DNA from: Desulfatitalea alkaliphila
GTDB lineage: Bacteria; Desulfobacterota; Desulfobacteria; Desulfobacterales; Desulfosarcinaceae
DNA: 64,000 nucleotides
Assembly: GCF_022968795.1 (NCBI RefSeq)
Contig: NZ_JALJRB010000005.1
Location: forward strand, 172,061-236,060
Direction: 5' to 3'
Below are positions 18,914 to 32,349 of this stretch, piece by piece. Under the pieces are notes generated by a model. The model searched no databases. It had not been told where the DNA came from and was given only the letters and a program-made list of their open reading frames with translations. The position numbers and the translations under genes were made by a program. Position 1 is the stretch's first letter, and each line of letters starts with the position of its first letter.

Positions 18914-19474
18914 ATGAAAAATCCAAAGCATGGGGTCTGCCCCGTCCAAAGAGCGGGCAGCCTCGACAGCAGCATCCGCAGATGGTTTCAAAACCCGCGC
19001 AAAATCCTCGCACCTTACATCCATGAAGGCATGGTGGCGTTGGATGTGGGCTGCGGCCCGGGCTTTTTTACCGTTGCCCTGGCCGACATGGTGGGCGACG
19101 CGGGTCGGGTCGTGGCTTGTGACTTGCAGGATGAAATGCTGCTCAAACTGCGCGCCAAGATCGATGAAACGCCACAGCAGGATCGCATCACCCTGCACAA
19201 GTGCGAAGCGGACCGGATCGGCGTGACCGGGAGGGTTGATTTTGTTTTGGCGTTCTACGTACTCCACGAAATCCCGGACCAGCTCGGATTCTTCGAAGAG
19301 ATGCGGTCCATACTCTTACCGGTCGGTCATGTTCTCGTGGTTGAACCGCCTTTTCACGTCTCCCGCAAAGCATTTAATGCAACCATCGGCAGGGCGCTTG
19401 AAACCGGTTTTGCGACCGTCGCCGCCCCAAGGATATTATTCAGCAAAACAGCCCTGTTACAACTGGTCCCGTAG
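18914..19474 (+). CDS. Class I SAM-dependent methyltransferase
   Basis: A 186-residue protein with the Rossmann methyltransferase core: motif I VALDVGCGPGFFTVAL near residue 41, motif II VACDLQDEML, and FVLAFYVLHEIPDQ. The substrate is unknown; the small size and HEIP motif resemble UbiE/methyltransferase-11 proteins. GGAG lies eight bases before the ATG. The C-terminus ends soon after the seventh strand region, so it may be slightly short. Confidence 0.8.
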   Translation: MKNPKHGVCPVQRAGSLDSSIRRWFQNPRKILAPYIHEGMVALDVGCGPGFFTVALADMVGDAGRVVACDLQDEMLLKLRAKIDETPQQDRITLHKCEADRIGVTGRVDFVLAFYVLHEIPDQLGFFEEMRSILLPVGHVLVVEPPFHVSRKAFNATIGRALETGFATVAAPRILFSKTALLQLVP

Positions 19475-19886
19475 CGACGAGGTCCGGTTCGGACTGCTAT
19501 CTGAACGCACAATCATCACTCTCCCGTTTGCTACAAAATCCGCTTGCGAAAGGGATAGGTGATAGGGGGCACACCTTATCAGATGAATTCACAATTCAAG
19601 GTTTGATCTATCCCCCGCCTCATCCCCTTCATCTTTCATCTCACACAATCCTGACCAACAGCTAATACTGTCCTGACATTGCCCTGGCAGGGTGACGGCA
19701 CCGGTGGCGGTGATGAACGCCCCCCCGGATCGCGGTCGCCGGCACGATAAACGTCCTCATCCAACGCCGCAGCACACGAAAGGAGGTTTTTAGGCGCGGG
19801 CACCATCGGCGCAGGCATAAAACTTGAAGAAAGCAAAACCCCATCCCCGGCAATCATTGCAACCAAAACCAAAGGAGTGTTTCCAA
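19475..19886. other. 412-bp spacer upstream of the phosphatase gene
   Basis: No gene is seen. The sequence around 19606 (CAAGGTTTGATC) resembles CAAGGTTTGACCCC near 62640 and may be a remnant of another short repeat. The 3' part should hold the phosphatase promoter; no convincing Pho box (two CTGTCAT repeats) was found. Confidence 0.4.
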
Positions 19887-21473
19887 ATGGTAAAAGGTAG
19901 AAAACTGACATGTATTATGTTGTTGATCCTTGCGCTGCTCTTTTCCGCCGCGAGCGCCGCGGCCGACCAGCCCAAGTACGTGTTCTTTTTCCTCGGCGAC
20001 GGCATGGCCAATGCCCAGATCCAGGCCACCGAGGCCTACCTGACCACGATCAACGGCGGCTCGGCGGAAGTTGCGGAAGATCTGCTGCGCCGCGACAACC
20101 GCTTGAACATGAGCCGGATGGCTGTCCAGGGCATGCAGACCACCTATGATGCTTTCGCCCTGATGACCGACTCGGCCTCCTCGGCCACCGCCTTCGCCGG
20201 CGGCATCAAGACCCGCAGCGCGGTCATCGGCATGGACCACAGCCTGACCCGCAGTTTCAAAAGCGTGGCCCAACTGGCCCGGGAACAAGGCAAAAAGGTG
20301 GGCGTCATCTCCAGTGTGCCCCTCAACCACGCCACGCCGGCCGCCTACTACGCCAGTGTGACCAATCGCGGTCTGTACAACAGTATCGCCACCCAGATGG
20401 CCGAAAGCGGTTATGAATTTTTCGGCGGCGGCGGCATTCTGTCCCCCACCGGGGCGGCACGCGACGGCGACACGGGCAACGACATCTGGGCGCTGCTGGC
20501 CGAAAACGGCTACGAAGTGCTCAACGACCGGGAAACGATCCTGAACCTGCAAAACGATCCCCGCGACATGGTGTTGGCCATCAATCCTTTTCTGCAAGAC
20601 AGCCAGGCCATGCCCTACGCCATCGACAAGCCGGCCGAGAATCTCTCCCTGGCGGAGATGACCGAGGTGGCCATCGCCGTGCTCAGCGCCAAGGAGAAAC
20701 CGGGTCGCGGGCCGAAGGGGCCCGAGCACTGGAAGCATCCTAAGAAATTCAAGCACCCCCGGAACGACGGTTTCTTTCTGATGGTGGAAGGCGGCAAGAT
20801 CGACTGGGCCTGCCATGCCAACGACGCCATGGCGGTGATCGGCGACATGCTCGATTTCGACGATGCCGTGGGCGTGGCCTTGGCGTTCCAACGCCGCTAT
20901 CCGCGGGAAACCTTGATCATCGTCACCGGCGACCATGAGACCGGCGGCATGACCATCGGCCATGCCACCACGGCCTACCGCGCCTATTACGAGCGGTTGC
21001 TGGACCAAAAGCACAGCTTCACTCACTTCGGCCAGAACCAGTGGCCGGCCCACAAAGCGGCCCAAGGCGAGGGTTACGACTGGACCAACCCCGCCAACCT
21101 CGCCGGCAGCGCCGAGATGATCGCCCTGATGGCCGACGCTTTCGGACTGAGGTGGGATGAGCTGAACGAATACGAGCAGGAACGGCTGGAGGACGCCTAC
21201 GACATGTCCATGGTCCGCCGCAACAAGAACAGTGGCCCCAAGAACGCCGTGCTCTATGGCTATTATGAGCCGATCATCGTAACCATCACCCACGTGCTCA
21301 ACGAACGGGCCAGCATCGGCTGGACCTCCTATGCCCACACGGGCGTGCCGGTGCCGCTGTATGCCCAGGGCCCAGGGGCCGAGCGGTTCGCCGGGTTTTA
21401 CGACAACACCGACATCGCCAAGAAAATCGCCCGGGTGCTGAACGTGCGCCAGGCCCTGCCCATAGAGAAGTAA
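19887..21473 (+). CDS. phoA: Alkaline phosphatase, secreted
   Basis: A 528-residue alkaline phosphatase superfamily enzyme hydrolysing phosphate monoesters outside the cytoplasm. A Sec signal peptide is visible at residues 1-25 (CIMLLILALLFSAASAAA). Metal and catalytic elements include FFLGDGMANAQ with the first aspartate, the nucleophilic serine in TDSASSATAFAGG, the zinc ligands in KIDWACHANDA and VTGDHETGG, and a late histidine in YAHTGVPV. The ATG at 19887 follows AAAGGAG; an in-frame upstream ATG at 19824 would bury the signal peptide. A hairpin at 21501 follows the gene. Confidence 0.9.
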   Translation: MVKGRKLTCIMLLILALLFSAASAAADQPKYVFFFLGDGMANAQIQATEAYLTTINGGSAEVAEDLLRRDNRLNMSRMAVQGMQTTYDAFALMTDSASSATAFAGGIKTRSAVIGMDHSLTRSFKSVAQLAREQGKKVGVISSVPLNHATPAAYYASVTNRGLYNSIATQMAESGYEFFGGGGILSPTGAARDGDTGNDIWALLAENGYEVLNDRETILNLQNDPRDMVLAINPFLQDSQAMPYAIDKPAENLSLAEMTEVAIAVLSAKEKPGRGPKGPEHWKHPKKFKHPRNDGFFLMVEGGKIDWACHANDAMAVIGDMLDFDDAVGVALAFQRRYPRETLIIVTGDHETGGMTIGHATTAYRAYYERLLDQKHSFTHFGQNQWPAHKAAQGEGYDWTNPANLAGSAEMIALMADAFGLRWDELNEYEQERLEDAYDMSMVRRNKNSGPKNAVLYGYYEPIIVTITHVLNERASIGWTSYAHTGVPVPLYAQGPGAERFAGFYDNTDIAKKIARVLNVRQALPIEK

Positions 21474-21500
21474 TTCGCCTTTCCAGCGCCATTTCAACTC

Positions 21501-21533
21501 ACGGCGCCGCCGTTATGGCGGCGCCGTTGCTTT
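21501..21533 (+). terminator. Strong hairpin after the phosphatase gene
   Basis: A perfect 11-bp GC-rich stem, ACGGCGCCGCC with GGCGGCGCCGT, has a GTTAT loop and is followed by TGCTTT. The T tract is weak, so termination may be partial; the next gene starts 16 bp later. Confidence 0.6.
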
Positions 21534-21542
21534 GGAGCCGCC

Positions 21543-22649
21543 ATGAACCCATCCCGACGAGAGTGGGCCTTTTGCCTGCTGATCCTCGCCATCTGCATCG
21601 GCCTCGCCTTCCTCGACCTGGCCAAAATCCCCCCGGCCCCCAGCGGCCTGCACGCCCGGGCGCGGGTCGTGGCAGTGGACGACAGCCAGGTGCTGACACA
21701 CCTGTTCATCCGTACCGAAACCCAGCACCTGACGGTGCAATTGCTCAACGGCCCCCACAAGGGGCAGCAGATGACCATCGTCAATACATTGACCGGCAAA
21801 TTGGAGTTCGATGAGTTCTATGAAGTGGGGGCGACGATCCTGGTGGAGTACGATGCGGTGAACGGGCGCCCCGACCACGGCACTGCCCGGGGATATTACC
21901 GTTTGCGGCTGCAGGGGATTCTGATCGGCCTGTTCGGGGCTCTGCTGATCGCCGTGGCGGGGGTGACGGGGCTCAAGGCCCTGCTTTCGTTCATCTTCGC
22001 GGCCATGGTGCTGTGGCAGCTCTACTTTCCCCTGATACTGCGCGGCTGGCCACCCCTGGCCACCGGTCTGGCGGTAGTGGGGCTGCTGGCAGCGGTTATC
22101 GCCTTCGCGGTGGGTGGCTTGAACCGGCGCGGCGCGGCCACCTTCGCCGGGTCCATGCTGGGGGTGTTGCTCACCTGCGGCCTGGCGGTGTTGTTCAACC
22201 ACGCATTACAACTGCACGGCGCTGTGCGGCCCTATGCCGAGGCGCTGATGTACGCCGGTCACTATGAACTGCGCCTGACCGATATCTTCATCGCCAGCGT
22301 CTTCATCGCCGCCTCCGGCGCCATCATGGACCTGGCAATGGACATCGCCGCCAGCATGGAGGAGATCAAGCGCAGTAATCCCGCCATCGGGATGCCGGCC
22401 CACATGCGGGCGGGCATGCGGGTGGGCCGGGCCGTCATCGGCACCATGACCACCACCTTGCTGCTGGCCTACACCGGCAGCCACATCACCCTGTTTCTGC
22501 TTTTCATGGCCAAAGGGCTGGCGCCGGCCAATCTGCTCAACGCGCCCTTCGTGGCCGCCGAGGTGCTCAACATCCTGGTGGGCAGTTTCGGGCTGGTTAC
22601 CGTGGCGCCGTTCACCGTGGTGGTCTCCGGACTGCTGTTCCGTCGCTAA
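21543..22649 (+). CDS. YibE/F family membrane protein
   Basis: A 368-residue polytopic membrane protein of the YibE/F family. A single N-terminal membrane helix (AFCLLILAICIGLAFLDLA) is followed by a small extracytoplasmic beta domain (residues about 35-110) and then about seven membrane helices. The conserved core is visible: DIFIASVFIAASGAIMDLAMDIAASMEEI and GTMTTTLLLAYTGSHITLFLLFM. The function of the family is not established; transport has been proposed. TTGGAG precedes the ATG. The stop codon abuts a palindromic repeat at 22650. Confidence 0.87.
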   Translation: MNPSRREWAFCLLILAICIGLAFLDLAKIPPAPSGLHARARVVAVDDSQVLTHLFIRTETQHLTVQLLNGPHKGQQMTIVNTLTGKLEFDEFYEVGATILVEYDAVNGRPDHGTARGYYRLRLQGILIGLFGALLIAVAGVTGLKALLSFIFAAMVLWQLYFPLILRGWPPLATGLAVVGLLAAVIAFAVGGLNRRGAATFAGSMLGVLLTCGLAVLFNHALQLHGAVRPYAEALMYAGHYELRLTDIFIASVFIAASGAIMDLAMDIAASMEEIKRSNPAIGMPAHMRAGMRVGRAVIGTMTTTLLLAYTGSHITLFLLFMAKGLAPANLLNAPFVAAEVLNILVGSFGLVTVAPFTVVVSGLLFRR

Positions 22650-22719
22650 GGGGACGCCCTTTATATTTTTATATTTCCGCCTAAAAAGGCAGAAATATAA
22701 AAATATAAAGGGCGTCCCC
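22650..22719. repeat. REP-like palindrome between convergent genes
   Basis: A 70-bp palindrome with GGGGACGCCC ends and arms nearly identical to those at 8681-8751 (one mismatch in CCGCC/GGCAG) around a TAAAAA loop. It begins on the base after the YibE/F stop codon and lies 11 bp from the stop codon of the convergent kinase gene. On both strands the stem is followed by a run of T, so it could serve as a two-way terminator. Confidence 0.9.
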
Positions 22720-22730
22720 TTTTTACCTTC

Positions 22731-27731
<5,001 letters not shown>

Positions 27732-27969
27732 AAAAAACCCCCTTGGTTTTGAATACGAAGGGTGCACCTACGGCAACCCGGCATCGTCCGGTACCGGTTG
27801 GCGCATCCCCGACGTTGGCGAGGGTTGCGACAAGGTCGACAGGAGATCGAGAAACAGCCGCGGCACGGCTGCCGGAACAAGCGGCCGGACAGTGCCGACC
27901 GAACCCTCTGCGTCGATATCGGTAATTCGGTTGAAAACTTAAGCAAAAGTGGAGTGGGGGACGTGGAGT

Positions 27970-28047
27970 GGGGGACGTCCTTTATATTTTTATATTTCTG
28001 CCCAATAAGGAAAAGGAAGAAATATAAAGATATAAAGGACGTCCCCC
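27970..28047. repeat. REP-like palindrome with GGGGGACGTCC ends
   Basis: About 30-base arms with ends GGGGGACGTCCTTTATATT pair across a 17-base loop (GCCCAATAAGGAAAAGG). A partial head (GGGGGACGTGG) precedes it at 27956. It occupies the 325-bp spacer between the kinase and the PEP-binding gene; the rest of the spacer shows no gene. Confidence 0.88.
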
Positions 28048-28056
28048 TATGTCTGA

Positions 28057-30651
28057 TCAAGTGGTAGCGCGATAGCACACCAGGCGTTGGCTCAAGACAT
28101 CCGATTGGAGAATCAACCCCTGCTCGCGCACATCGCACACCTTTACCACAACGGCCAAGCGGCTGTCGCCGGGGGCCGCCTCGGGCAGCAGGTTGGGCAG
28201 GATTTCCAGCCAGGCGGTGTCGAGGCGCACATCGGGGTTCTCCGGGTAGATGGCCAGATAGAAAATGTTGGTTTCGGTCAGATCGTGGAAAAAGTGGGTG
28301 CCGAAGGAGAGATCGGGAATCAGGCTGCCGTCCTGGTAGCTCACTTCGGCCAGCGCACTGATGTGGTTGATCTCGGAAAAGGTGACCGGCACGCCCATGG
28401 CCGGGGTGTGAGTGCCCCAGCGGCCCGGCCCCAGCAACAGGGCGGGCATGGTGTCGGGATGGACCAGGCGGCGGTTCAGTTTGCCGATCAGGCGCGCCAC
28501 GCTGTAGCGATCGGTGGTGGAAAGGGCGGTGTAGGCTTCGGCATCCACCCAAATGATCAACGCGATGGGCAAGGAGACGTTGCCGCCCATGAAACGGCCT
28601 TCGCTGCGAATGAAGGTGCGTTCTTCAGGAATGTGTTCCGGCATGACCACGCCGGCCCGGCGGCCGATGGTCTGAAACGGCCGGCACTGGAGCAGGTTCA
28701 CCTGCAGATCGCCGGCCTGATTAAAATTGACGGTGAATTCGATGTCCACCGGCACGCCGTAGGCCTGTTGCAAGGCGCCCAGCATGCGGCACATGATGCG
28801 GGTGAAAGGGCTGCTGGTCAAGAAATCGTCGAAGGTGAGCACCCACTGCTCCGGGATGGGCCGCCCGGCGGCCCGGGCGCGGTCGGCCGTCTCGGTGTCG
28901 CGCACCGCCACCCGGTCCAGGCGGAGCCCCAGATCCTTGGCGGTCAATTCCTCTAGGGGCATGGTTTGCAGGGCGTTTTCCTCCAGGTTGAGGTGGTCCA
29001 CGTAGTGCTGGGAATATTTGCGGATGTCCTGCAACCCCGTCAGCGGCTTGACCAGGGGTTGATCCAGAGCCACGATGCGCGGGTAGTCGTTCTCCACGCG
29101 GTTGACCGCCCGGGTACCCAGCCCCAGCACCAGGCGCAGCATGCCGGCGTCGGCATCCATGCCCTTTTTCCAGACATAGGGGTTGTGGGAAAGCCCCACG
29201 CCGGCCATCTCCGGAAAGAAGTAGTTTTTGCGATAGGCGCCCGAAACCCGCTGCACCAGCAGCGCCATCTGCTCGTCCATCTGGTCCAGGCCGCGCTGGC
29301 GGCGGTAGGCCAGCGCGTCGGGGTTCATGGTGCTGGCGTAGATCTTGCGGACCGCCTCCTCGAAGGCTTCGTAGCGCTGCTCGGGAGATCCCTGGTTGAC
29401 GCAGAAGAAGCTGTCGTACTTACCGGCGAAGGCGCTGCCGAAGGCGTCTTCCAACAAGCTGCTGGAACGCACGATGATGGGCGACTGGCCGAAGTATTCG
29501 AGCATCAACTGAAAACGCTCGCGCACCGTTTCGGGAAAGGCCCCCGCAAGGATGTTGGTCTGCAAGGCCTCGGCCTTTTCGAAGAAGCCCTCCGGGGTTT
29601 TGTGCTCCATGAACAGCTTCCACCAGCCGTTTTGCACGATGTAGGAGTAGAAAACATCCGAACCGATGTAAAAGGAGTCGTGGGGCTCCAGCACCTCACC
29701 CCAGCGGTCGTCGCTGTCGGCCGCCAGAATCTGGCGCGCCAGCAACATCCCCAGGGATTTGCCGCCGATGAAACCCGTGCCGATCAGGCGCGACTTGATT
29801 TGAATCAGATCGGCCAGGGTCATGTGGCGCCGGATGAGCCCCAACAGTCGTTTGTTGCGGCTGAGCAACAAACGGCTGAGTTGTTCCACCATGTCCTGCC
29901 GCTCCTCGGCCCCGGCCGCCCCATCGACCAAGGCCTTGGCCTGCATGAACAGCCGGTCCCAGTAGTCCAGGTGCCGTTGGGCATCGGTGGCCGGATGGCG
30001 GGTCAGGGAGGCGAACAGGCGACTGGCCTCCACGCTGCTGATCACCGGGACCAGCTCGCCGCCCTCTTTGACATGGGGGAAAAACATGGTGGGCGAATAG
30101 CGGTCCTGAATCTTGATGGGGTGCACGCACAGCTGTCGTTTGTGATTGTACACATCGATCAGCACCTGGGTGGTCTCCCGGATGCGGGCGATGGCCTTGA
30201 AGGAGTGGCGATTGCGCAGAATGGCGAAGTAGGCGATGGTGTTCAGTTCGTACAGGTAGGGACAGGTGATGAAAAAGAAATTGACGATCATCAGGTCCGT
30301 GGCCCACACGTGGAGCAGATCGGACAGCGAATCGAACACATAGAAGATGTCCCGCCCCTCGCGGGTGATGATGGTGTGCACCTGGGCCGAAAAGGACTCG
30401 AATCCGCCGTCCACGTTGAGATGGTGGACGGTCACGTTGCCCCGTTCCTCCAACAGCGGCCCGTGACGCGCGAAACGCATGTACACCACCCGCTCGCCGG
30501 CGGCCGTGGCCCGATTGACGAACAGAGACACCAGCTTCTGGTAGGCCTCGATGGTGTCCACCTGCCACACCACATTGTCGCCCATGCGCAGATGGTCGAT
30601 GATCCGGTCCAGACTGTCCCAACCGGTGCTGACGTGTGAGTAGAAAGCCAT
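28057..30651 (-). CDS. PEP/pyruvate-binding protein with degenerate KaiC-like N-terminal domain
   Basis: An 864-residue protein. The C-terminal two thirds match the nucleotide-binding N-terminal domain of PEP synthase/pyruvate phosphate dikinase: SRLIGTGFIGGKSLGM, SPIIVRSSSLLEDAFGSAFAGKYDS and FNQAGDLQVNLLQCRPFQ. The phosphohistidine and PEP-binding domains of a complete dikinase are absent. The first about 220 residues look like a RecA/KaiC fold (STGWDSLDRIIDHLRMGDNV, and IFYVFDSLSDLLHVW as Walker-B-like strand), but the position of the P-loop reads VVWQVDTIEAYQKL and lacks GKT/S. It therefore probably cannot bind ATP there. It may be a regulator or a transferase acting with another protein. 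It is adjacent to the large kinase gene on the same strand. Confidence 0.8.
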   Translation of the reverse strand: MAFYSHVSTGWDSLDRIIDHLRMGDNVVWQVDTIEAYQKLVSLFVNRATAAGERVVYMRFARHGPLLEERGNVTVHHLNVDGGFESFSAQVHTIITREGRDIFYVFDSLSDLLHVWATDLMIVNFFFITCPYLYELNTIAYFAILRNRHSFKAIARIRETTQVLIDVYNHKRQLCVHPIKIQDRYSPTMFFPHVKEGGELVPVISSVEASRLFASLTRHPATDAQRHLDYWDRLFMQAKALVDGAAGAEERQDMVEQLSRLLLSRNKRLLGLIRRHMTLADLIQIKSRLIGTGFIGGKSLGMLLARQILAADSDDRWGEVLEPHDSFYIGSDVFYSYIVQNGWWKLFMEHKTPEGFFEKAEALQTNILAGAFPETVRERFQLMLEYFGQSPIIVRSSSLLEDAFGSAFAGKYDSFFCVNQGSPEQRYEAFEEAVRKIYASTMNPDALAYRRQRGLDQMDEQMALLVQRVSGAYRKNYFFPEMAGVGLSHNPYVWKKGMDADAGMLRLVLGLGTRAVNRVENDYPRIVALDQPLVKPLTGLQDIRKYSQHYVDHLNLEENALQTMPLEELTAKDLGLRLDRVAVRDTETADRARAAGRPIPEQWVLTFDDFLTSSPFTRIMCRMLGALQQAYGVPVDIEFTVNFNQAGDLQVNLLQCRPFQTIGRRAGVVMPEHIPEERTFIRSEGRFMGGNVSLPIALIIWVDAEAYTALSTTDRYSVARLIGKLNRRLVHPDTMPALLLGPGRWGTHTPAMGVPVTFSEINHISALAEVSYQDGSLIPDLSFGTHFFHDLTETNIFYLAIYPENPDVRLDTAWLEILPNLLPEAAPGDSRLAVVVKVCDVREQGLILQSDVLSQRLVCYRATT

Positions 30652-30654
30652 ATC

Positions 30655-30866
30655 GGTTTATTGAGTTCGTTGAGTTTATTGGGTTGTTTGGGTTTGTTGG
30701 GTTGGCTGCCGGCACCGGGCGCTATGATCGGGCATAGCCCCATTGCTGACAGGCCGGCGCAACACTTATCCCAATAAACACCAACCCCCCAAAAAACGCA
30801 ACCAACCCTTTCGACCCAACAAACGCTATAAACTCAACAAACCCAATCAACCCTTTCAACTCGACC
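30655..30866. repeat. Inverted pair of degenerate period-9 tandem arrays
   Basis: On the left (30655-30705) five units of nine bases follow the pattern NTTGRGTTN (for example ATTGAGTTC, GTTGAGTTT, ATTGGGTTG). On the right (about 30770-30866) the same pattern runs on the other strand for about ten units. About 65 bp of non-repetitive sequence lies between. The element fills the space between the PEP-binding gene and livF and could fold into a long imperfect hairpin. Confidence 0.75.
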
Positions 30867-30872
30867 ACCCGC

Positions 30873-31583
30873 TTACGCGCCGATGTAGGCCTTGCGTACT
30901 TTTTCGTCCTTCTTCAGTTCATCGCAGGGGCCTTCGAGGGTGCAGCGGCCACTTTCCAGAACGTAGCCGCGGTCGGTGATGTTCAGGGCCATGTTGGCGT
31001 TCTGCTCGGAAAGAAAGACGGTGGTGTCCATCTCGTGGTTGATGTTCTCGATCACCTCGCCGATCTGCTTGACGATCAAGGGCGCCAGGCCCATGGAGGG
31101 TTCGTCCAGCAGCAGCAGCCGGGGTTCGCCCATCAGGGCGCGGGCGATGGCCAGCATCTGCTGCTCGCCGCCGCTGAAGGTACCGGCCTGCTGAAAGGTC
31201 CGCTCGCGCAGAATTGGAAACAGGTCGTACACTTTGTCCAGATTCTTCTGAATGCGCGTTTTGTCTCCCCGCAGGGGGAAGGCCCCGAGCAACAGATTCT
31301 TCTGTACGCTCAATTCGGGGAACAACTGTCGTCCCTGGGGGCACAGCACCAGCCCCATTTCCACGATTTTATGCACCGGCAGCTTGTCGATCGCCACCCC
31401 GTCGAGCTCGATGGATCCGGTTTTGGGTTTCAAAACACCGGCAATGGTTCTGAACAGGGTCGTCTTGCCGGCGCCGTTGCTGCCCAGCAGGGCGACGAAT
31501 TCTCCTTTTTCGATGTTCAAGGAGACATCCTGGATGATGTGCAGGCCGCCGATATGGGTGTTCACCTGATTGAGTTTAAGCAT
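30873..31583 (-). CDS. livF: Branched-chain amino acid ABC transporter ATPase LivF
   Basis: A 236-residue ABC ATPase of the LivF type, energising uptake of branched-chain amino acids or similar carboxylates. Walker A GSNGAGKTT near residue 37, signature FSGGEQQML, Walker B LLLLDEPSMGLAP, and the LivF-type C-terminus (VLESGRCTLEGPCDELKKDEKVRKAYIGA is its last part by position). The ATG at 31583 is chosen over 31592 because GGAGGTGAT is well placed. It overlaps the end of livG by eight bases, so the two are translationally coupled. It is the last gene of the liv operon. Confidence 0.93.
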   Translation of the reverse strand: MLKLNQVNTHIGGLHIIQDVSLNIEKGEFVALLGSNGAGKTTLFRTIAGVLKPKTGSIELDGVAIDKLPVHKIVEMGLVLCPQGRQLFPELSVQKNLLLGAFPLRGDKTRIQKNLDKVYDLFPILRERTFQQAGTFSGGEQQMLAIARALMGEPRLLLLDEPSMGLAPLIVKQIGEVIENINHEMDTTVFLSEQNANMALNITDRGYVLESGRCTLEGPCDELKKDEKVRKAYIGA

Positions 31584-32337
31584 GAACATCACCTCCCAGG
31601 TAGGCCTCGATCACGGCCTGGTTGGTTTTGATTTCATCAGGCGTGCCCTCGGCGATTTTTTGCCCGTAATTCAATACGACGATGCGGTCCGCCATGCCCA
31701 TGATCATTTGCATCTTGTGCTCGATGATGCAGACCGTGGTGCCTTGATCGCGGACTTTTTTAATAAAAAGCGCGATGCGTTCGGTCTCCTCCTGGATCAG
31801 GCCGCCGGTCGGCTCGTCCAACAACAGCAGCTTGGGTTTGCACACCAGGGCGATGCCGATGGCCAACCGTTTTTGCTCCTCCTGGGAGAGGGTGGGAATG
31901 AACGCCAGGGCCTTGTCGGCCAGCCCCAGAAAGTCAAGGGTCTCCAACGCGTTCCGAGCCGCCTGGTCATGCTGGGATTTCCAAGCCGGCGTGTGAAACA
32001 GGGTGTTCCAGAACCCCAGGCGCGTGCGCCATTTATAGGCGATCAACATGTTGTCGATCACCCGCAGTTGATCGAACAAGCTGGTGGTCTGAAAGGTGCG
32101 AGCCACTCCTTTTTTGACGATTTGATAGGGTTTCAACCCGGTGATGTTCTCTTCATGGATGAACACCTTGCCGCTGGTCGGCGCCAAGGTGCCGGTCATA
32201 AGGTTGAAGACGGTGGATTTACCGGCCCCGTTGGGGCCGATGATGGCCAGGATCTCCCCTTCCCGGATATCGAAACTCAGCTCCTTGACCGCCACCAGTC
32301 CATCGAAATTCTTGGTCAGATATTTAACCGAAAGCAT
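31576..32337 (-). CDS. livG: Branched-chain amino acid ABC transporter ATPase LivG
   Basis: A 253-residue ABC ATPase of the LivG type. It has Walker A GPNGAGKSTVFN, the LivG insertion following TFQTTSLFDQLRVIDNM, signature TLSQEEQKRL (a degenerate LSGG), Walker B LLLLDEPTGGLI and the D-loop/His region CIIEHKMQMIM typical of LivG. The signature SQEEQ in place of SGGQQ is unusual. It partners with LivF on the permease pair and lies 12 bp after livM. Confidence 0.92.
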   Translation of the reverse strand: MLSVKYLTKNFDGLVAVKELSFDIREGEILAIIGPNGAGKSTVFNLMTGTLAPTSGKVFIHEENITGLKPYQIVKKGVARTFQTTSLFDQLRVIDNMLIAYKWRTRLGFWNTLFHTPAWKSQHDQAARNALETLDFLGLADKALAFIPTLSQEEQKRLAIGIALVCKPKLLLLDEPTGGLIQEETERIALFIKKVRDQGTTVCIIEHKMQMIMGMADRIVVLNYGQKIAEGTPDEIKTNQAVIEAYLGGDVHA

Positions 32338-32349
32338 AAACCACTCCCA

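Noticed and set aside
19640..19720. Pho box upstream of the alkaline phosphatase
   Set aside because: Only isolated CTGTC and CTGAC motifs with wrong spacing.
30655..30866. CRISPR array
   Set aside because: Units are nine bases, degenerate and mirrored, without spacers or cas genes.
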